Shown here piece by piece: positions 7,236-15,554 of a stretch of DNA of 34,338 bases. The DNA is from JANSYP01 sp039184415 (lineage in GTDB: Bacteria; Pseudomonadota; Alphaproteobacteria; Rhodobacterales; Rhodobacteraceae). The stretch is taken from contig JBCDBB010000019.1 of NCBI GenBank assembly GCA_039184415.1, positions 1 through 34,338 on the forward strand. The letters run 5' to 3'. Numbering within the stretch: the stretch's first letter is position 1; each line of letters opens with the position of its first letter. The notes under the pieces were generated by a model that did not search any database, was not told the origin of the DNA, and saw only the letters and a program-made list of their open reading frames with translations. Made by a program: the position numbers and the translations under genes.

Positions 7236-8531
7236 TCAGAGCTTGGGGTAGATCGGAAACTTGCCGCACAGGTCGAGCACCTTCGCCTTGACCGCGGCTT
7301 CGGCGGCGCCGTTGCCGTCGGGCCCGTTCGCGGCGAGCCCGTCGACCACCTCAACGATCAGATCGCCGATCTGGCGGAACTCGGTCTCGGCAAAGCCGCG
7401 GGTCGTGCCCGCGGGAGATCCGAGCCGGACGCCCGAGGTGATCGTCGGCTTTTCGGTGTCGAACGGAATACCGTTCTTGTTACAGGTGATATGGGCCCGG
7501 CCGAGCGCCTCTTCCGTGGCCTTGCCGGTCACGCCCTTGGGCCGCAGATCCACGAGCAGCACATGGGTGTCGGTCCCGCCGGTGACGATGTCCAGCCCGC
7601 CCGTGATCAACTGATCGGAAAGCGCCTGGGCGTTGCTGATCACCTGGCTGGCATAGGTCTTGAACTCGGGCCGGAGCGCTTCGCCGAAGGCCACGGCCTT
7701 GCCAGCGATCACATGCATCAGCGGGCCGCCCTGAATGCCGGGGAAGATGGCGGAGTTGAACTTCTTGGCCAGCGCCTCGTCGTCGGTGAGGATCATGCCG
7801 CCGCGGGGGCCGCGCAGCGTCTTGTGCGTGGTCGTCGTCGCGACATGGGCGTAGGGGAAGGGCGAGGGATGCGCACCGCCCGCCACGAGCCCCGCGAAAT
7901 GGGCCATGTCGACGAGCAGATAGGCCCCCACACTGTCGGCGATCTCGCGCATGCGGGCGAAATCCACCTGCCGCGGGATGGCCGAGCCGCCGGCGATCAG
8001 CAGTTTCGGCTGATGTTCCTTGGCGAGGGCTGCAACCTGATCGTAGTCGATCAGATGGGTGTCGCGGTCCACGCCGTAATGCACCGCGTTGAACCATTTG
8101 CCGGACTGGTTCGGCCTGGCGCCGTGAGTCAGGTGGCCACCCGCATCCAGGCTCATGCCGAGGATCGTATCGCCGGGCTTGATCAGCGCCAGAAACACCG
8201 CCTGGTTCGCCTGGCTGCCGGAATTTGGCTGGACATTGGCGAACCCCACTTTGAAGAGCGCGCAGGCCCGCGCGATCGCCAATTCCTCGGCGATATCGAC
8301 ATACTGGCAGCCGCCATAGTAGCGACGCCCGGGGTATCCCTCGGCATACTTGTTGGTTAGGACCGACCCTTGGGCCTCCATCACCGCCTGGCTGACGATG
8401 TTTTCCGAGGCGATCAGTTCGATCTCGTCGCGCTGACGTCCCAGTTCCTGCCGGATCGCACCGAAGAGCTCTGGATCTCGGTCCTCTAGGGACTCCGTGA
8501 AAAAGCCGCTGTCGCGATGGGGTGCGTTCAT
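7236..8531 (-). CDS. glyA: Serine hydroxymethyltransferase
   Basis: The 431-aa protein is full length for GlyA. It interconverts serine plus tetrahydrofolate with glycine plus 5,10-methylene-THF in the cytoplasm. Hallmarks are IELIASENIVSQAV near residue 37, the YAEGYPGRRYYGG motif (62-74), LLVDMAHFAGLVAGG (205-219) and the pyridoxal-phosphate site TTTTHKTLRGPRGG with the Schiff-base lysine at about residue 237. AAAGGGAG lies upstream of the ATG at 8531. It stands alone on the minus strand and diverges from nadK. In organisms that use the serine cycle or DMSP-derived C1 units it also feeds C1 metabolism. The function is as secure as sequence alone allows. Confidence 0.97.
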   Translation of the reverse strand: MNAPHRDSGFFTESLEDRDPELFGAIRQELGRQRDEIELIASENIVSQAVMEAQGSVLTNKYAEGYPGRRYYGGCQYVDIAEELAIARACALFKVGFANVQPNSGSQANQAVFLALIKPGDTILGMSLDAGGHLTHGARPNQSGKWFNAVHYGVDRDTHLIDYDQVAALAKEHQPKLLIAGGSAIPRQVDFARMREIADSVGAYLLVDMAHFAGLVAGGAHPSPFPYAHVATTTTHKTLRGPRGGMILTDDEALAKKFNSAIFPGIQGGPLMHVIAGKAVAFGEALRPEFKTYASQVISNAQALSDQLITGGLDIVTGGTDTHVLLVDLRPKGVTGKATEEALGRAHITCNKNGIPFDTEKPTITSGVRLGSPAGTTRGFAETEFRQIGDLIVEVVDGLAANGPDGNGAAEAAVKAKVLDLCGKFPIYPKL

Positions 8532-8772
8532 CGAAATATCTCCCTTTGAGGCCGGGCTGACGCGGCGATCACGGGGCAGTGTTACAGGCTGGCGACTGCA
8601 AAAAAAACCCCTTCAAGGCCGCAATCGGGCCTTTCTGAAAGTGCGCATTCGTATACATTTCAAGCACGTGCCGGCCTGTGACAAGTTGATGTTGTTGCGG
8701 TTGGGCCGCGCCTTCACGCTTGAGTTCGCCCGACCCGCACGCCACAACGGAGGCGTCAAACGGAGGGCAGTG

Positions 8773-9540
8773 ATGGCCACGGATATGGACATTGCCTTCA
8801 TGGCCAGTACGGCTCCCGCCGCCCAGGCCGCATTGAGGGAACTTTCGGGCCTTTACGGGTCCGTGGCACCTGAAAAAGCGGACGTGATCGTGGCGCTCGG
8901 CGGCGACGGTATGATGCTCACGACGCTTACCGACACCCGCGACCTGGGCAAGCCGGTCTACGGGATGCATCGCGGCTCCATCGGGTTTCTGATGAACGAG
9001 TATTCGGTCGCCGGCCTGCCGACGCGGCTGCGCTCGGCCGAGCAGGCGGTGATCAACCCGCTGAGAATGTCGGCAACACAGCGCGACGGGACCGCGCGCG
9101 AGGCGCTGGCCATCAATGAGGTGTCGCTGCTCAGGGCAGGGCCCCAGGCGGCAAAGCTCAGGATCTCCGTCGACGGCAAGGTGCGGATGGACGAGCTGGT
9201 CTGCGACGGCGCGCTGCTCTGCACGCCCGCGGGCTCGACCGCCTACAACTACTCCGCCCACGGCCCGATCCTGCCCATCGGGGCCGAGGTGCTGGCGCTG
9301 ACGGCGATGGCGGCCTTTCGACCGCGCCGCTGGCGGGGCGCGCTGCTGCCCAAGACCGCACGGGTGCGCTTCGATGTGCTGGAGCCCGACAAGCGGCCGG
9401 TGATGGCCGACGCGGACAGCCGGTCCGTTCCCTACGTGACCTGCGTGGAGATCTGCAGCGAGCCGTCCGTGTCGCACCGAATTCTCTTTGATCCCGGCCA
9501 CGGGCTGGAGGAACGGCTGCTGCGCGAGCAGTTTTCCTGA
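8773..9540 (+). CDS. nadK: NAD kinase
   Basis: The 255-aa protein phosphorylates NAD to NADP. It has the signature GGDG (43-46), the NE pair in ALAINEVSLL (about 115-116) and the glycine-rich TPAGSTAYNYSAHGPILP (151-168). The length matches the short alphaproteobacterial NadK forms. GGAGGGCAGTG precedes the ATG at 8773; an in-frame GTG directly before it is possible but is placed less well. The 241-nt gap to the divergent glyA gene leaves room for both promoters. A KAP-family NTPase gene begins 3 nt after the stop codon, so the two are almost certainly on one transcript. Confidence 0.95.
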   Translation: MATDMDIAFMASTAPAAQAALRELSGLYGSVAPEKADVIVALGGDGMMLTTLTDTRDLGKPVYGMHRGSIGFLMNEYSVAGLPTRLRSAEQAVINPLRMSATQRDGTAREALAINEVSLLRAGPQAAKLRISVDGKVRMDELVCDGALLCTPAGSTAYNYSAHGPILPIGAEVLALTAMAAFRPRRWRGALLPKTARVRFDVLEPDKRPVMADADSRSVPYVTCVEICSEPSVSHRILFDPGHGLEERLLREQFS

Positions 9541-9543
9541 CCC

Positions 9544-11736
9544 ATGGACGCGCTCGATATTCCCATTGCCGGTGCCGGAGAGGACACACTTGAGCGCAAG
9601 TGTTTCGCCGAGAGCATCTCCCGCGCCCTGATCGAGGAGGATGGATCGCCCCGGGGCGTTGTGCTGGGGCTCACAGGGTCCTGGGGTGCGGGCAAAAGCT
9701 CCGTGCTGAATCTGGTGGACGAAGCGGTGCAGAAACTGGAACTGGAGACGACGGTTGTGGTCCGCTTCGACCCCTGGATCTTCTCCAGCCGAGACGATCT
9801 GGTGGCGCGCTTTTTCGAGGAGCTCCTTGCGGCGCTGGCCGAAAAGGCCAAGACAACACCCTCCTTGGAGGACAAGGCCAAGGGGCTGGGCGCGCAGATC
9901 TGGCGCTATTCCAAGGACACGATGGTCGCGGGCGCGAGTTTCGCGGCGAATGTTTTTGTGGCGCCGGGCGCGGGAAAAATGGTCGATGCGGCGGGAAAGA
10001 AGTTGCCCGATGGCCAGAGGCAGGAGGCGCCGCGCTCTCTGCATGGTCAGCGTGAGGCGTTGCGCCAAGCGCTGAATGAGACCGACCTGGCGATCATCGT
10101 GCTGATCGACGAGCTTGACCGGGTCGAGAACGCCGATGTGCGTGCCGTCGCACAACTGGTGAAATCGGTCGCGGATTTCGACAGCATCTCCTACCTGATC
10201 GCCTATGACAGGGCCCGGGTAATCGAGGCGCTCGGCGACGGGGACGCGCAACGGGGCGCGGCCTATCTCGAAAAGATCGTGCAGTATGAGATCGCCCTGC
10301 CGCCGGCAACGATCGAGGATCTGGTGCGCATGGTGCGCGCGCTCCTGGGCCGACTGTCGGAGGCAGGGCTGGTCGCGCTGCCGGCGGATTGGGAGGACAG
10401 CGCGGGGCGGCTGGAGGCCCTGCTCACCGGCGTTTTCAGTGAGGGCCTCATTGCGTCGCCCCGGCTCGTCAAACGGTGGATTGCCCATTTCGCGGCGATA
10501 GAGCCGGCAATGCGCGGGGAGATCGACTGGATCGACCTGTTCGCTTGGTCCGGTTTGAGTGTTCTCGATCCGGACTTCGCCGCGAGCATCGCCGCCACGG
10601 CGGTTCACGCAGTCTATTCCGGGGTAAACGACGGCGGCGTTCCCACAAGCACCAGCGCTTCGGAACTGGACGATCACGGGAGACGCTACGGATGGATCGA
10701 CTTCGGGCGCCTGCGAAGTGCGCGTCTGCCGCGGGAGAGCCCGTCTGTGCAACTGTCCCGCCTAGTGTTTGAGAGCAGCGAGCACCGCGGTCTGTCAGAT
10801 TACAAGCAGCGCGATGATCTCTGCAAAGAAGGTCTCGCAGATCCTCGGCGGATCTTCTTCCCGCGCGTCCTGGCGCTCCAAAGCGGCTTCGGCAGTCACC
10901 CGCGGGCGCCGACCTTCGCGGAGTCGCGGGCGGTTGCCGAAGATCTCGGTAAGCTCGGGGACGCTTTACTGCGCATTGCGAAAGATGAGAATGCGGCGCG
11001 GGTCTTTTCCGATGCGCTGATCTGGGACGACGCGCTGTCGGCGCTGGAGGTCGAAAAACTCTGGCTGCCGGCGCTGCGCCATGTGGGCCTCTTGTCCCGC
11101 GGCGACCTGCGCGCGCGACTTGCCGCCCAGGCTCTGGCGGGGCCGGTCTTTTCCCGCGCCCTGATCGGACTGCTCGTCCGCGGCGCCATGGCTCCGGACA
11201 GGTTCGAGGCGCTCATCGAGGCCGAAGCACCCCAGGGCCCCAGCGACGTGTTGATTGGGGTGCTGGCGCGCCATGGCGAAAGCGGCGCGCCGCTGGAGGG
11301 GCTGTCCATCGACGTCGATGCCTTTGTTCTCAAAGAGCGTCAGAGCCTGTCCGCGTATCTCACCAGGCATGTCGAAACCGGCAACATCTACGCTGAGTGC
11401 GCCAACTCGGACTGGATGGAACTGATCGACTGGACGCCTGAGAACGCCGCCGCACAGCATGCATGGCTTGCGGACCACGCGACCTTCGAACGGTTCCTGT
11501 GGTCTGTCTTGGGGCGCACGACCAAGGAGACAGCCTTGGGTCTGCCGCTCGATCCGAACCCATTGCTGCGCGCATCGCGGGCAGCAAGCCATCTGGGGCG
11601 CGACTGGTTCGAGCGGCGCACGGAGGATTTCGCGCGCGTCACCTTCGACGGGAATGAGGCCTCCGTTGAGGAAAAGGCCATTCTCGCGCGCGCCCAGCAG
11701 TTCCTTGCCAAGGAAATCGACCAAGCGACGCCCTAG
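9544..11736 (+). CDS. KAP-family P-loop NTPase
   Basis: The 730-aa protein has an N-terminal KAP NTPase domain: Walker A GSWGAGKSS (45-53), the family element RFDPWIFS (74-81), a Walker B-like strand AIIVLIDELDRVE (183-195) and the following SISYLIAYDRARVIEAL (214-230) and AYLEKIVQYEIALP segments. The C-terminal ~400 residues are helical and not recognisable to me. Many KAP proteins have transmembrane helices between Walker A and B; here only a weak small-residue stretch (about 126-148) is present, so it may be cytosolic. KAP NTPases occur in phage exclusion (PifA of F plasmid) and in the Qat defence system. No ribosome binding site is evident; the start lies 3 nt after nadK, suggesting coupling. 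A defence role is only a hypothesis. Confidence 0.85.
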   Translation: MDALDIPIAGAGEDTLERKCFAESISRALIEEDGSPRGVVLGLTGSWGAGKSSVLNLVDEAVQKLELETTVVVRFDPWIFSSRDDLVARFFEELLAALAEKAKTTPSLEDKAKGLGAQIWRYSKDTMVAGASFAANVFVAPGAGKMVDAAGKKLPDGQRQEAPRSLHGQREALRQALNETDLAIIVLIDELDRVENADVRAVAQLVKSVADFDSISYLIAYDRARVIEALGDGDAQRGAAYLEKIVQYEIALPPATIEDLVRMVRALLGRLSEAGLVALPADWEDSAGRLEALLTGVFSEGLIASPRLVKRWIAHFAAIEPAMRGEIDWIDLFAWSGLSVLDPDFAASIAATAVHAVYSGVNDGGVPTSTSASELDDHGRRYGWIDFGRLRSARLPRESPSVQLSRLVFESSEHRGLSDYKQRDDLCKEGLADPRRIFFPRVLALQSGFGSHPRAPTFAESRAVAEDLGKLGDALLRIAKDENAARVFSDALIWDDALSALEVEKLWLPALRHVGLLSRGDLRARLAAQALAGPVFSRALIGLLVRGAMAPDRFEALIEAEAPQGPSDVLIGVLARHGESGAPLEGLSIDVDAFVLKERQSLSAYLTRHVETGNIYAECANSDWMELIDWTPENAAAQHAWLADHATFERFLWSVLGRTTKETALGLPLDPNPLLRASRAASHLGRDWFERRTEDFARVTFDGNEASVEEKAILARAQQFLAKEIDQATP

Positions 11737-11748
11737 CGCGCCGATTGG

Positions 11749-13122
11749 TCACCGCTCCCGCCAGGTGTCGCGTTTGCGGTAGAGCGTCGAGGGTGAGACG
11801 CCCAGCACCGCTGCCGCCTTGGGGACGGAGCCGTTCTGGTGGCGGATGGTCTCCTCGATCACCAGCCGTTCGATCTCGGCCAGTGACCGGCCGATCAGCC
11901 CGTTGACCGAGGGGGCCTCAGGGTCCGAAGTCAGCCGGGCGGCGCGCTGGCCGGTGGCATCGTTCTGAATCTCGGGCGGGAGCATGGCCATTTCGACCGT
12001 CGGACCCGGGTTCAGCACCACCGTGTTGCGCAGAACATTCAGAAGCTGGCGGATGTTGCCAGGCCAACGGTAGTGCAGGAAACGCTGCCGCACCGCGTCG
12101 GAGACACCGGCGAAACTCCGGCCTTCCTCGCGCGCCAGCCGCTGGAGCATGACCTCGGCGATTTCGATCACGTCGTTGCCGCGGGCCCGCAGCGGGGGCA
12201 TGTGGATCGGCACGACATGGAGCCGGTAATAGAGGTCCTCGCGGAACCGGCCCTGGCGCACCTCGTCCATCGGGTCGCGGTTGGTCGCGCAAAGGATGCG
12301 CACATTGACCTCGCGCGGGTGGGTGGAGCCGACCGGGTGGATCGTGGAGGTCTGCAGAAACCGCAGAAGCTTGGTCTGCAGGTTGAGATCCATCTCGCAG
12401 ATCTCGTCGAGAAAGAGCGTTCCGCCATCGGCGATCTGGGCCGCGCCGGGCTTGTCCGAAATGGCCCCGGTGAAAGAGCCCTTGAGATGTCCGAAGACCT
12501 CGGATTCCAGCAGGTCCGACGGAATGCCGCCGCAATTGAGCGGGATGAAGGGCCCCGCAGCGCGGTTCGACTGCTGGTGGATCGCCTGGGCGCAGAGCTC
12601 CTTGCCGGTGCCGCTCTCACCCGAGATGAAGACCGTGGCCATGGAGCGTCCCACCGAGCGGATCCGCTCATAGACCGTCTGCATCGCCGGCGATGTGCCG
12701 ATAAAGCCCATTGTCTCGGCGATCTGCGACACTTCCAGAGGTGTTGGTCGCGAGCGCAGGATATCGGCGCGGGCGTTTTCGATCGCCGACAGGAACCGCT
12801 GTGCGTCGAACGGCTTGATCAGGAACTCATAGGCGCCGGCGCGCATCGCCTCGACAGCACGGTCGATGGAACCATCCGCGGTGATGACGATGAAATGGCA
12901 CTCCGGATGCAGTTCAAGGCATCGCTGCATGAACGCGAGCCCGTCCTGATCGGGCATCATCAGGTCGAGCAGCGCGACAGAGGGCATTTCCTCGCGGAAA
13001 CGCTCCAGCCCGTCTTCGACGCTGGCGGCGCTGACCACGCCGTAGCCCGCGGACCTCAGCACCGCCTCATAGGACATGGTCGGCGACGGCGAGTCCTCGA
13101 TCAGGAGAATCGGTTTGTGCAC
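11749..13122 (-). CDS. Sigma-54-dependent response regulator, NtrC/LuxO type
   Basis: The 457-aa protein has three domains. A receiver domain (1-120) contains the phospho-acceptor Asp53 in LLDLMMPDQDG, Thr81 and Lys103. An AAA+ sigma-54 interaction domain (about 140-375) has Walker A GESGTGKE (168-175), GSFTGA (215-220) and Walker B GGTLFLDE (233-240). A Fis-type helix-turn-helix lies at about 430-452 (SVPKAAAVLGVSPSTLYRK). GSFTGA is a serine variant of the usual GAFTGA loop that contacts sigma-54. Start is GTG at 13122, supported by GAGG 7 nt upstream. No histidine kinase gene is adjacent, so it is an orphan regulator. The target is unknown; it could act on the neighbouring propionate genes or on distant loci. 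It converges with the KAP gene, with 12 nt between stops. Confidence 0.93.
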   Translation of the reverse strand: MHKPILLIEDSPSPTMSYEAVLRSAGYGVVSAASVEDGLERFREEMPSVALLDLMMPDQDGLAFMQRCLELHPECHFIVITADGSIDRAVEAMRAGAYEFLIKPFDAQRFLSAIENARADILRSRPTPLEVSQIAETMGFIGTSPAMQTVYERIRSVGRSMATVFISGESGTGKELCAQAIHQQSNRAAGPFIPLNCGGIPSDLLESEVFGHLKGSFTGAISDKPGAAQIADGGTLFLDEICEMDLNLQTKLLRFLQTSTIHPVGSTHPREVNVRILCATNRDPMDEVRQGRFREDLYYRLHVVPIHMPPLRARGNDVIEIAEVMLQRLAREEGRSFAGVSDAVRQRFLHYRWPGNIRQLLNVLRNTVVLNPGPTVEMAMLPPEIQNDATGQRAARLTSDPEAPSVNGLIGRSLAEIERLVIEETIRHQNGSVPKAAAVLGVSPSTLYRKRDTWRER

Positions 13123-13372
13123 AGCTTTTCCTCGAGACGATCTCCGGAAACTCCGGGGCGGGCCGCGATCAGAATGGCAGGTAAATTGGCGGGCGCGTTC
13201 GGGCAGGGTCCGACAGCCGCACCGGCACGCGCCCCGAGGGGATCACGGCTCGAGAACCGCGAGAAGGTCGCTGCGCGCGCTGCGCGACTGGCATTGGCCT
13301 CGAGAGGCGTCAGGGGAGGGAACAACCAGGACTCCGACTTGTCACCGCACACACGGGGGTTCATCGGGTAGC

Positions 13373-13401
13373 ATAACTGTGGGTTGATCGGAACTTGTCA
13401 A
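13373..13401 (-). promoter_or_regulatory. Candidate sigma-70-type promoter for the response regulator
   Basis: On the minus strand TTGACA (13401-13396), a perfect -35 consensus, is followed after 17 nt by AGTTAT (13378-13373), a modest -10 match. Transcription would start near 13365, giving a leader of roughly 240 nt before the GTG at 13122. Confidence 0.4.
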
Positions 13402-13411
13402 CTTCTCCCGA

Positions 13412-13434
13412 GACGGGCCGTGTTGCGGCCCGTC
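13412..13434 (-). terminator. Hairpin terminator after prpE
   Basis: GACGGGCCG (13412-13420) and CGGCCCGTC (13426-13434) form a perfect 9-bp GC stem with a 5-nt loop, starting 15 nt past the prpE stop. There is no strong T-tract. It separates the propionate operon from the promoter of the response regulator a few bases further on. Confidence 0.6.
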
Positions 13435-13449
13435 CCGAAAGGCTTTCGA

Positions 13450-15348
13450 TCAGCCGGCCTGTTTGGGAAAGCCGATGCTGCCAAGGCTTTCGGTGATCTC
13501 GTCCAGAATGGCCGGATCGTCAATGGTCGCGGGCGCCTTGAAGCTTTCGCCATCCGCGATCTTGACCATCGTGCCGCGCAGGATCTTGCCTGAGCGGGTC
13601 TTGGGTAGGCGGTCCACAACAATGGCATGCTTGAAGGCCGCGACGGGGCCGATCTTGTCGCGGACCATCTTCACGACTTCCTTAACGACCTCGTCATGGT
13701 TCCGGGCGCTGCCAGAGTTGAGACAGAGAAAGCCCATGGGCAACTGGCCCTTGAGCTGGTCGGTCACGCCGATCACCGCGCATTCGGCGACATCCGGATG
13801 GGCGGCAAGCACCTCTTCCATCCCACCGGTGGACAGCCGGTGGCCGGCGACGTTGATGACGTCATCGGTGCGCGCCATGATGTAGAGATAGCCGTCTTCA
13901 TCCATCATGCCCGCGTCGCCGGTCTCGTAGTAGCCCGGGAACTGCTGGAGGTAGGATTTGCGGAACCGCTCCTCGGCATTCCAGAGGCCAGGCAGCGTTC
14001 CCGGCGGCAGCGGCAGTTTGATCGCGATGGCGCCGAGCGTGTTGGGCGCGACCGGGTGTCCGCCCTCGTCCAGCACCTGCACGTCGTAGCCGGGCATGGC
14101 CACGGAGGGAGAGCCGATCTTGACCGGCAGATCCTCCAGCCCGCGGGGGTTCGCGGCGATGGCATAGCCGGTTTCGGTCTGCCACCAGTGATCGATCACG
14201 GGCACGTTCAGCACCTTCTGCGCCCATTCGATCGTGTCGGGATCGGCCCGCTCACCGGCCAGAAACAGCGTCTGCAAGCTCGAGATATCGTACTTGCCGA
14301 CAAATTCTCCGGTGGGGTCTTCGCGCTTGATCGCGCGCAAGGCGGTCGGGGCGGTGAAGAGCACCTTAACCTTATGCTCCTCGATCACCCGCCAGAAGGT
14401 GCCGGCATCGGGCGTGCCGATGGGTTTGCCTTCGAAGACAATGGTGGTGCAGCCGTGGATCAGCGGCGCGTAGCAGATATAGCTGTGCCCCACGACCCAG
14501 CCGACATCGGAGGCCGCCCAGAACACGTCGCCAGGGCGCATGTCGTAGATCGCGTCCATCGTCCATTCGAGCGCCACCAGATGTCCGCCATTGGGCCGGA
14601 TGACACCTTTGGGCGCGCCGGTCGTGCCCGAGGTGTAGAGGATATAGAGCGGATCGTTTCCGGCGACCGGGACGCAGTCCGCCGGCGCCACGCCGTACTG
14701 AAACCCGTGCCAGTCGAAATCGCGGCCCTCGATCAGTTTGGCGACTTCCTGTTCGCGCTGAAAGATGACGGTGAAATCGGGCTTGTGGCTCGACAGGTCG
14801 ATCGCACCGTCGAGAAGCGGTTTGTAATGCACGACGCGTCCGGGCTCCAACCCGCAGGAGGCGGCGATGATCGCCTTGGGCTTTGCATCATCGATACGCA
14901 CCGCGAGCTCGTTGGCGGCGAACCCGCCGAAGACCACCGAATGGACGGCGCCGAGCCGTGCGCAGGCCAGCATCGCCTCCAGCGCTTCGGGGATCATCGG
15001 CATGTAGATGACGACGCGGTCGCCCTTTTCGACACCCTTGGCGCGCAGGGCGCCGGCCAGGCTCGCGACCCGGTCGCGCAGCTCCGCATAGGTGATCTCG
15101 TGTTTGGAATGGGTGATCGGACTGTCATGGATGATCGCGACCCTGTCGCCATGTCCTGCCTCGACATGGCGGTCGACCGCGTTCCAGCAGGTGTTCACCT
15201 GACCGTCGGAGAACCACTCATAGAGCGGCGCGCGCTCGTCGAAAAGCGCTTTCGTCGGTGTCTCAACCCAGTCGATCCGCTCCGCCGCGCCCATCCAGAA
15301 CCCTTCGGGGTCCGACTTCCAACTCTCAAAGACGTCCTTGTATCCCAC
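13450..15348 (-). CDS. prpE: Propionyl-CoA synthetase (propionate--CoA ligase)
   Basis: The 632-aa protein of the AMP-forming acyl-CoA synthetase family activates propionate with ATP and CoA in the cytoplasm. It shows the adenylate loop LYILYTSGTTGAPKGV (about 235-250), the TETGYAIA motif, the YYETGDAGMMDEDGYLYIMARTDD hinge region and the catalytic lysine in KTRSGKILRG (about residue 588). Segments IRPNGGHLVAL and FEGKPIGTPDAGTFWRVI are characteristic of PrpE rather than of acetyl-CoA synthetase, and the length fits PrpE (about 628-635). GTG at 15348 is chosen as the start because AGGAG lies 8 nt upstream; a longer frame from 15393 adds residues foreign to the family. It is third in the meh-mct-prpE series, 206 nt after mct, with a putative acyl-CoA-regulator site directly upstream. 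Confidence 0.92.
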   Translation of the reverse strand: MGYKDVFESWKSDPEGFWMGAAERIDWVETPTKALFDERAPLYEWFSDGQVNTCWNAVDRHVEAGHGDRVAIIHDSPITHSKHEITYAELRDRVASLAGALRAKGVEKGDRVVIYMPMIPEALEAMLACARLGAVHSVVFGGFAANELAVRIDDAKPKAIIAASCGLEPGRVVHYKPLLDGAIDLSSHKPDFTVIFQREQEVAKLIEGRDFDWHGFQYGVAPADCVPVAGNDPLYILYTSGTTGAPKGVIRPNGGHLVALEWTMDAIYDMRPGDVFWAASDVGWVVGHSYICYAPLIHGCTTIVFEGKPIGTPDAGTFWRVIEEHKVKVLFTAPTALRAIKREDPTGEFVGKYDISSLQTLFLAGERADPDTIEWAQKVLNVPVIDHWWQTETGYAIAANPRGLEDLPVKIGSPSVAMPGYDVQVLDEGGHPVAPNTLGAIAIKLPLPPGTLPGLWNAEERFRKSYLQQFPGYYETGDAGMMDEDGYLYIMARTDDVINVAGHRLSTGGMEEVLAAHPDVAECAVIGVTDQLKGQLPMGFLCLNSGSARNHDEVVKEVVKMVRDKIGPVAAFKHAIVVDRLPKTRSGKILRGTMVKIADGESFKAPATIDDPAILDEITESLGSIGFPKQAG

Positions 15349-15365
15349 GGCGCGGTCTCCTGTCC

Positions 15366-15381
15366 CTTTCGCATTTTGCAA
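15366..15381. promoter_or_regulatory. TTTGCA-type operator candidate upstream of prpE
   Basis: CTTTCGCATTTTGCAA lies 18-33 nt before the prpE start codon. It shares 15 of 16 positions with CTTTTGCATTTTGCAA at 6504-6519. On the coding (minus) strand it reads TTGCAAAATGCGAAAG, resembling the TTTGCAAA elements recognised by ScfR/RamB-family propionyl-CoA or acetyl-CoA responsive regulators. The position would overlap a promoter or the transcript start. Confidence 0.45.
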
Positions 15382-15554
15382 TCTGTCGCGCATGGAAGGG
15401 ATGCAGGCAATATGCCGCCCCTGAGGCCGGTTGCCGCTGCTTGCGCTATCAGTGGGCCAAGGCGCGCCGCGCGGCGCCGAACGGGTGTGAGGGGATTGTC
15501 GGGACGGGGTCTCTCCCGGTCGATGGGTGCCTTGTCCTGCGACAGAGCGGCCCC

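Larger units (their letters stand above)
13123..13449. other. 327-nt intergenic region between prpE and the response regulator
   Basis: It contains the prpE terminator hairpin (13412-13434), the consensus -35 promoter (13373-13401) and about 240 nt of likely leader. I see no credible coding sequence in it. Confidence 0.55.
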
